A DNA stretch of 64,000 bases from Parasitella parasitica (taxonomy: Eukaryota > Mucoromycota > Mucoromycetes > Mucorales > Mucoraceae): the NCBI GenBank assembly GCA_025201805.1, contig MU619290.1:58568-122567 (forward strand), read 5' to 3'. Below the pieces are notes generated by a model that was not told where the DNA came from, searched no databases, and saw only the letters and a list, made by a program, of their open reading frames with translations. The position numbers and the translations under genes are program-made. Shown here piece after piece: positions 56,883 through 64,000 of this stretch (within the stretch, counting starts at the first letter, position 1; each line of letters starts with the position of its first letter).

Positions 56883-57795
56883 ATGATTCATTCGACAATA
56901 GCGACGAATAAAAGCAAGGAATATGAAAAGCTCATGCTTGATCTTGAAGTCTATTCGAACAAGATGAAAACCACCTTGAAATTTGTGGAAACCACCATTC
57001 AAAGTGAAGAGTCTCTGCTGCATGCCATGAATAAAACTTACCAAAGCAGGCTGGAGGAACTCAACGGTATGCCAAACACAACAATAAGACTAAAAACGGA
57101 CACGTTGCTTATAAAGTCTAAACAGAAAGGAAAGAGAGTCTGCAGGACACCATAGCTCAGCAGAAGCGAAACATTGCCCAAGTGGAGCAGAGTAAGTTGA
57201 GTTCAGTTCATTGACATGTGCATCCACAGCCACTGACAGCAACCAGAATTACCGCACACAAAAGACATTGCCTTGGCAAGCCGGGTGATCAAGGAGCAAG
57301 AAGAAACAAACAGACTAATGAAAACTAGACAGGCCTTGATAGCCAAACGCAACGAATTGAATCAGAGAATCGTGGAAAAAAAGCAACAAGAGGCCAACAA
57401 GACTTTGATTGAGAAGCGAAACGGACTACTGAATGAGCTAGAATTGAACGCATATAGACATGCTCTGCAGCTGGAAATTATCAACAGATATGGTAAAAAA
57501 AAAAAAAAAAACTGTGGCTGTTTGGGGGAGGGCAACTACCATGTTGGGACTGACACGTTAGCGCATAGATGCAATCAAGTTTGAGTTCAAATGTATAGAC
57601 AAGAAAGTACCTGAAAAGATATACTCCCTCTCCCTCACCATCAACGAATCGAACTCGTATACAGTGACTGAATGTCATCCCGATTCAGCATTGCCAGAAA
57701 TTTCAAAACTGTTGGTTGCCTTGAACCAAGATCGTGAGCTGTTTGTGTTCATAAAGGGTGTTAGAAGGGTGTTTCAAGAATTTGCGAGGTCCTAA
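56883..57795 (+). CDS. SPC25: Kinetochore protein Spc25 (Ndc80 complex)
   Basis: Subunit of the Ndc80 complex that links microtubules to kinetochores. Exons from this ATG: 56883-57066, 57126-57191, 57247-57492, 57569-57795, giving 240 residues. A coiled coil (about 20-165, rich in EKRN/QE heptads) precedes the globular domain: AIKFEFKCIDKKVPEKIYSLSLTIN..YTVTECHPDSALPEISKLL, ending in LFVFIKGVRRVFQEFARS, which matches the Spc25 RWD-type C-terminus. The true start may be further upstream: the frame stays open back to about 56740, where a polypyrimidine tract ending CCCCCAG looks like a 3' splice site, implying an undetected 5' exon. I give the minimal model. Confidence 0.8.
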
Positions 57796-57857
57796 AATCT
57801 GCTTATGATGTCTAATTTTCGCACTGTTATAATACCACACACTCGAACAAACAGTTG

Positions 57858-57888
57858 AATATATAAATAAATAAATAAATAAATAAAT
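57858..57888 (+). repeat. AAAT microsatellite
   Basis: About six ATAA units in the spacer between SPC25 and the Num1-like gene. Simple repeat. Confidence 0.75.
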
Positions 57889-58006
57889 GAAAAAGGATAC
57901 GTGGCCATGCTCAAAGATCAGCACTCAAACATGTTGTTATAATATCGTACAATCTGACGCTTGGAAAATCCAAAGGGCTAACGTCGAGAAGGCAGGCCCA
58001 TGTTAT

Positions 58007-60654
58007 TTATTTATAAAGTCTATACATGGCGGGGAGATCCTTCTTGTTTGATGTCAAACGCCTGAAACTATGCAAATCGATAAACGGTTTTTGATCAATT
58101 GACAAATCAATCAAGGTGGGGTTGCTCTTTTGCTCTTTACTCTCAACCGCAATGGCTGAATTTGGCAGAGACGGAGTGGTATGGCTCGACAGGTTTGTAA
58201 ATGAGCGGTTTTTCAGTCGTAGAGAGGAGAATCTTCGTCTGTCCAAGGTAGACTTCTCGCTTGCTGACTTTTTCATAGTGGCCATCATTTGCTGCGTATG
58301 ATCTGCCTCGCTGAGGAGGTGTTTCAGAGACCTTATCCACGCATAATGCGCCGCAAAATCTAGACACTGGACCTGTATGCCTCTTGAGGGCGATTTGATA
58401 TATATGCCTGGCGGCTTTGATTGCTCGTGTGGTGCCAATACCATAAACGACTGGACCAAAACTACACAAATCAAATTTACACAGTTTGTATTAGATTTTT
58501 TTTTTTTGGCCGGTCTATGCTGCCCTATGTAAAATTTCGTATACCACTCTTTGTAGTGCATTCACTGCTGTAGATTCCAGGTTCCCGGCTACTCCAGTAC
58601 AGTGTTTGGGTATACGGATGGATCCAGAAGAATCGGCAATGTCTGTTTTCCGAAATACCACTACCCACTACCTTTCTGGTGTACTTCCACATCCAGTCGC
58701 CTATCATGGTACGGGTTACTGCATTTGCTGCTGATTCGCCGTCGTCGTCGTCGCCCTCTCCGTCCTGTCTACTGAAAGCAGCGTCTATATTGAAATCGTC
58801 GTCATCGAAATTCAGCTTGAAAGATGGCGATTTCTGCTTCTGCTTATCCGCAGTTCTCTTGTCCCGTGCGGATCTGTAAATGTAACTCCTGGGCTCTCTG
58901 ATCAGAGATCCGTAGAGTTCATTGTTGGAAGCAATCTTTTGCAATTGCACTTGTTCATGGTTGCTGCTGTCGCTTGTAGTCGATGTCGATGTAAACGATG
59001 AAAACAGGTCGTGATTGGAGATTGATGGCAGCTCGACACATGTTAAAGCAACTGTCCTTTCCGGCGCTGCTTGGTACAAATGAAGGGATGCGGTGCTTAG
59101 GGCTTGCTGGCAACGTCTACCACTTTCATTATGCACACTGGTTCCAGGCGATGATGGCATCAGGTTTCCCGTTGATCCAGCCAGAGACAGTTCGTCGCCG
59201 AGGGATTTGTCTCTTTGAGGATGATAGGGAGATGAGGTTGCAATCGCCAAGCGCTTTCTGCTTTGACTAGGTTCTCTTGGCGATCGTAGAGATCTACGCA
59301 GCCTCCTGCTTGAACCAGAAGCGGGGGAGCTTGGTGATAGCAGAGTATTGGCAATGGGGGAGTACTGTCGAAGCTGTGGTGTTGATGGTGAATAATGATG
59401 ACTGTTCATTTGCTCAATGGTTTCTTGGGCTTCCCTGAGTAGCTTGTCAATCTCAATGCGCTCTTCTCTTTCTCCCTCTATTTTTGCTTGCATCGTTTGG
59501 ATAATGTCGTGCGCTTGATCCAAGGAAGTCTTTAGAGCCCTTACCTCTGCCTCGTGTCGCGCTGCTAGTGATTTTGAATGCGGAATCGTGCTCTGATGTG
59601 GCGCATTCACTGCAGGCGCTAATGCGGTTATTGCTGGGTCGTTTTCGTTATTTGGCGTCGAGCAGTTGACATGTCGCAGTGCGTTTTGCTGCTGTATAAC
59701 ATCTTGTTGTATAGCCAAGACTTGTTGCAGTTGCCTTGATATCTGGTCTTTCTCTAGACGCAACGTAAGCAGCGTCTTTTTCAGTGCTATTGTTTCCTGC
59801 TCATGCTGCTCCTGCGCCAATGCAAGGTCTGTTTCCCAAGTGTGTTGTATCATCTTGTAATGCTCAACCTCCTGGCAAAGTTTGGCCTCCTCGCTTGCCA
59901 GCCGGTTCTGCTCTGTTGTGGATCTGGAGAGATTCTGTGACAGATCGTGTACCTTTTGCAGCAGCTCTTGCTTGTTGAGCTCAAGATTCCATATCTCGTC
60001 CTTGTATCTCTCTGTCAAAAAAAAAAAAAAAAAAAATCCGATCAGCAAGTGTAGCATGTGTGTGGAAATGGAAGTTTGCACTTGTGTACCTTCTGTTTGA
60101 GCCTTTCCTTTCAACAGCTTATCAAGCTTAACAATCTCCTGCTGCTTGTCTGCCTTTTCGATCTCAAGTGCTGTGAGGGCATGCTGATACTCTTCCAGGA
60201 AGCCCTGCATCTTCAAAACCTCATTCAATAGCCCGTGTCCAACTACAACGCCAAGCTCATCTTGTGTTTGCGTATCCGTATTGACGGTGGATCGTTCCGC
60301 CTTGCTATTGCTGGATAAGACACCCACGGAAGAGAAATCTGCCGAAGAATAGCTTGTATATGAGCCAGGTGAGTCGTCAGAGTAATCGTTGCTAGGCGAT
60401 ATGGAATCGCGTCTGCTGTTGGCAATATTGGGAGAAACTGAATTCTGCTGAGGATTTCATGAGTCGCTCTCTCTCTCTCTAGGAATACATGTTCCATGTT
60501 TGCACTTACTATGGCCAAGTCAGCTGGACGTGGTTGTTGTTGCTGTCGTTGTACCTGAAAGTTTTTGTTATTATTTTAGCATTAAAAGCAACGAGTTTTA
60601 CATGTCTCAGCCGATTACCTTTTCAATCGAAAGGTTGGGGGACGATTTTGTCAT
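58007..60654 (-). CDS. Num1/ApsA/Mcp5-type cortical anchor with C-terminal PH domain
   Basis: Predicted cell-cortex protein anchoring dynein or mitochondria, as Num1 and Mcp5 do. Exons 60654-60619, 60554-60510, 60447-60090, 60011-58545, 58461-58007 give 786 residues. The N-terminal 110 residues are Ser-rich. Coiled coils follow (about 90-260 and 300-345: ERYKDEIWNLELNKQELLQKV; IIQTMQAKIEGEREERIEIDKLLREAQ). A disordered, Ser-rich middle precedes the PH domain (about 590-690: IGDWMWKYTRK, CRFFWIHPYTQTLYWSSREPGIYS, then PPGIYIKSPSRGIQVQCLDFAAHYAWIRSLKHLL). WKYTRK and FFWIHPYT.TLYW are hallmarks of the Num1/ApsA PH domain. Intron 3 carries an A-run (T on coding strand) before its acceptor. Confidence 0.88.
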
Positions 60655-60782
60655 GATGATTTTCCTCCTCTCGCAAACGACGAAAAGAAAATAGAAAGAG
60701 GGCAAATGGAGATATCTTTTATGTACTTGTACATCTCGGAAAAATAAACGCTACCAACTTTTTATTATAATAAAAATACAGG

Positions 60783-63700
60783 TTAACCTCTGATGAAAAT
60801 CGCGCCTGTCTTGTCGACCTTTGAGCTTTTGTCAATATGATCCAACCCAATCATATCGCCTACATTGTATGGGTGAGTAGAGAACAAATGCTCATCTTGA
60901 TCACTGATCTGCGTAGTGTTTTCTTCGTCATCAGATACAATGTTAATTTTGACTTTACTCCATTCATTGTCGTCTAAACCAGTGCGGGCCTGAAGCCTCT
61001 TTTTTGTGTCAGCCAAGGGCTCATGCTACGTGGATAGTTTTTTTTTTTTTTAGTAACCCACTCATGCCCGTGACGTATCTATGCAACATACCTCTTTGAG
61101 TAGAAATTTGAATGGCACTGAATGTGTGCGACTTGGTATGCGTTGGAAATGAAAGACGTTGATGAGTGTGTCTGCTGCATCTACGTTGCTCTCGAGTTCG
61201 TCATCTGGAATATTCTCTGCATAGACTTTTATGGCGGGTCGTGTGGCAACGTCCATTCTCCATGACCTGTCATTGTATTCTTTGTCAAACTTGCCGTCCA
61301 TTTCATCGTAAATGCGAATACGATCCAAGTCTTGTGCAAGTTTGTCATCTTTTGCTACTAGGGCTGCCTTCAAATCGTGGATGCCACTGTCTTTGGGCAT
61401 TAAAATCTCCACAATATGTGCATCTCTCAAGGTAGGGGCACAGACAGTTACCGTCACTGGGCACTTGGACTCCATCTCTTCCAAACTAACATCTAGTTTC
61501 TCGTACAAAAGAGTTGCTTTGTTGGCAGGCACCGGGTTGCCTCCGGCAAAAGTATGCTGGAAGATTTTACCAAGTTTCAATCCAGAAAACCGTTTGTGCG
61601 GCAGTTTGCTCATGTTGCTAGGGTTGATTAGGCGAAGCTTGTCGCCATCTACACCTATCTCTTTGGCGACAATGGCGGTGATTTCTTCGTATAGCATTTC
61701 CTTGTGCAAGGACAATCGCAAGTCAGGCTGCTCCCCATCAGGATAAAGCGGTGAAAAGAGTACGGTAACTCTACCGTTCTTGTACTCCATGAACGAGGCC
61801 ACTGTAGCTTTGCCCCCGTTTTGCTCAATGATAGCTTCTTCTTGAGGCGACAGTTTTCTTTGGACGCAGAGAATATCACCGTCTTGTAGTTCAGCTTGGT
61901 TGAACGATAATTCGGTATCAACTAAATCAATCATAGTAGACTTGATTTCTTCGTAAATACAAATGTCGTCGCTCTCCTCAAAGCCAGCCAATTGCTTCAG
62001 CGTGCCAACAATTGATTTCACCTTGGCGTCCTTTTGTGCATACAAATGGGTTAAACCTCTATCATTTGTAAAAAAAAAAAAAGTCAATCGTTGCTAGGTA
62101 AACTGTTAAAGTAGGACACTTACTGGATTTTTTGAAGTTCTGGGCTAAACAACTTTATGAAAATCAGTATGGCAGGAGACTGCTGTGGTTGAGGTGGGAA
62201 TAACGCAACATTATTCTCATCAAACTTGGTTGCTCTTTCCAAATACAATCTTAGATTCACCTGATTTGTCGCATATCTCAGACGAATTTCATCAACAGTT
62301 GAATTGTGATCTTCAGGAGAGATTGGGACATCGATGCGAACAGTGCGGTTTTGTCGGTTCACCATGAGCCACAGTCTAAAGTCAGAAGGAGCTAAACCGA
62401 GACCAGCGGCAATGTCTTCCTTGAAATCGCTGAACAATTGATTCTTCAGAATTCTTGATACAATAATATGGTTGTCAGCAGCATCCTTTTCGTCGAAATT
62501 AGCAAAGTCGAATTCAGTATTGGCTCTAAAAGTGTCGTCATCAGCAATGAATGCCTTCATGTAGAGGTGTTGTTCTTCTTTATCTTTGCGTCTTTGCTCG
62601 CGGATACGAGCTTCTTCCTCGAGACGCTCGCCCAAATGTCTTGGAATGTCGTGCTCAGTGACAGGTGCTAGAACCTGATCCAGCATACACTCTCGAATAT
62701 AAACCAACATGTACGCATTTGTGAAGCGGTTCATGGGGCGTCCGTTGGGGCGCATGTTGACTCCTGGGATGCCTAGTTGCTCGCCGCCGTAGTTTTCTTC
62801 TAAAACCTCCTTGAGTGAAGATGGGATTACTCGGTCATCGTCAAATTTGAACCAATTTCCATCTTTCTCGGGCTTTACAAACGCAAAATAATGGCCACCG
62901 CTCAGATCACCGCTATGAACAAGGACGCCATGAAGGACATACTTGTGGCCCCGTGATTTATCTGCATTTTCACTGAGATAGGGCTCAAGGTCAATCTCTG
63001 TGGGGAATTCGTGTCGGTCGTTGATCTTTTTTGAGACTGTGTGTTAGTACAAGAAAACGAAGAGAGCTGCGTCTAAAACGGCTTGTTACCTTGACCATCA
63101 TATCTCGCATCATGTCATACTCAAATCTCTTTAATTGCAAATGTAAAACTGGAGGGAATGATTCAAATATAACGCCCTTTTTGGCATCTTGTAGGCCATG
63201 TCCTTCAGCCATATATTTGTTATCACCTTCCAACGTTTCTTCGATAATGTAATCCATAAAAGATTCTTCAAGATTTTTGCAGCCCTTGACATTTAATTGA
63301 ATATCTAACCCAAGAGAAAAGACAATTTGGTATATGAGAGCAGCTCATTTTCTCTATTTTTTTTTTTTTTCTTTTTTTTTTACCATAATAATCTTCAGCT
63401 CGAGACGATTCATATTTGACATTGATACATTTGATATAACTCTTCATTCTACCAACAAACAAGTTCTTGATAGCACCATCTGCAGGTGTATTTTTCATCT
63501 TAATCTCGAGATTATCCTGCAAAACTCGGTTGAATTCTTGCACATCATGCTGTCGGAAGGCTTCCAACGAATCCCAGCCAAACGACTTTGTCAATTCCGT
63601 TGTACCCGCTGCCTGGTTGGAGAATTGCAGATTGTAGAAAACTCTCTGGAGCGCCAATGCAATGCTTTTGGTCGGCTCATCATGCTCTGTCGGTATCTGA

Positions 63701-64000
63701 TACACAGCTTTTTTAAAGGAATTGGTAAAGAAAAGCGATTGAAACAACGAGTTCATATAGCAAGTAGCGCCTTGGTTCTGCAATCCAACATAGCCAGTGA
63801 TTTTCTTGGAATCGTAGTTGATGAAATTGTGCCAAAGAATGCCGGTAGTGTCCTTAATCACGCGAATGATGCAAGTGACTCGGAGGGCATCGTCTTCCAA
63901 GATACCAGTAGCTTCATTGAACAAATCATTGATGGATATAAAGCGGGTGAATCCCCAGTCTGACTCCTCGGCAGTGAATCTGTGCTGAGCACTGTGCGAA
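60783..64000 (-). CDS. UBP15: Ubiquitin carboxyl-terminal hydrolase USP7/Ubp15 type (5' end outside window)
   Basis: Cysteine deubiquitinase. Exons in the window: 64000-63384 (incomplete), 63304-63090, 63025-62124, 62058-61092, 61025-60783; about 981 residues, lacking the N-terminus. The right edge shows the end of a MATH domain (AQHRFTAEESDWGFTRF). The USP catalytic domain has the Cys box GLQNQGATCYMNSLFQSLFF and His box GDLSGGHYFAFVK, with RFEYDMMRDMMVKINDRHEFP between. The C-terminal half holds the ubiquitin-like folds of USP7 (HUBL), including VTVTVCAPTLRDAHIVEILMPKDSG and DRIRIYDEMDGKF. The final exon ends GLDHIDKSSKVDKTGAIFIRG. T-rich runs in introns before two acceptors are ordinary for this genome. 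The start codon is not visible. Confidence 0.96.

Overview
The window is nuclear DNA of an early-diverging filamentous fungus, most likely a Mucoromycota species of the Mucorales. The evidence is the AT-rich sequence, many short (about 50-80 nt) GT-AG introns with T-rich tracts, a full set of eukaryotic housekeeping genes, and lineage markers such as a velvet factor, a Num1-type PH protein, Vps55, Dbp9 and Kre2-type mannosyltransferase. Species cannot be fixed from the sequence. I rebuilt exon-intron structures by hand. Where exons are listed, the joined frames are open and the exon lengths sum to whole codons.

Layout. 1-240: degenerate GCGC/AATTGGG repeat. 2.2-3.8 kb: CBF5 pseudouridine synthase (+). 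4.2-7.0: TRK potassium transporter (+). 8.2-11.1: NBR1-type autophagy receptor (+). 11.9-14.1: PI4P 5-kinase (-). 14.3-16.2: repeats, including an LTR-like segment. 16.2-18.8: intronless GH3 N-acetylglucosaminidase fused to two GNAT domains (-). 18.8-21.0: repeat-rich, with a degenerate coding remnant. 21.1-22.8: Sec2/Rabin8 exchange factor (+). 23.2-24.3: VelB-like velvet factor (+). 24.5-26.4: Dbp9 helicase (-). 26.7-27.9: uS19/RPS15 (-). 29.4-30.6: type II membrane glycosyltransferase-like protein (-). 31.2-31.9: universal stress protein (-). 32.2-32.8: DUF2015-like membrane protein (+). 33.0-36.7: 1218-residue OB-fold protein, candidate CTC1 (-). 37.8-40.4: LTR-like segment and an orphan Gag gene. 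41.0-42.3: GT15 mannosyltransferase (-). 42.8-44.8: poly(A) polymerase (+). 46.2-49.4: ankyrin/anillin-like scaffold (+). 49.5-50.4: VPS55 (-). 50.9-52.9: TOM70 (+). 53.0-54.3: decayed Tc1/mariner element with intact ends. 54.5-55.3: SET/NAP chaperone (+). 55.7-56.6: eL18/RPL18 (-). 56.9-57.8: SPC25 (+). 58.0-60.7: Num1/ApsA cortical anchor (-). 60.8-64.0: USP7/Ubp15 deubiquitinase (-), running off the right edge.

Functional themes. Ribosome biogenesis and translation are represented by CBF5, Dbp9, uS19 and eL18. Trafficking and organelles are represented by Sec2, Vps55, Tom70, NBR1 and the PI4P 5-kinase. Cell wall and glycan metabolism are represented by GH3-GNAT, GT15 and the 410-residue protein. 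Nuclear and chromosome functions are represented by poly(A) polymerase, SET, SPC25 and the CTC1 candidate. There is no operon logic; neighbours are divergent, convergent or tandem with short spacers.

The most unusual observations are: a VPS55 model that works only with a single-nucleotide exon plus a GC-AG intron; two ribosomal protein genes whose first coding exon is only the ATG; the GH3-GNAT-GNAT fusion; a CTC1-like candidate; a Tc1 element with TA-flanked terminal inverted repeats around a broken transposase; and two repeat families present at two places each.
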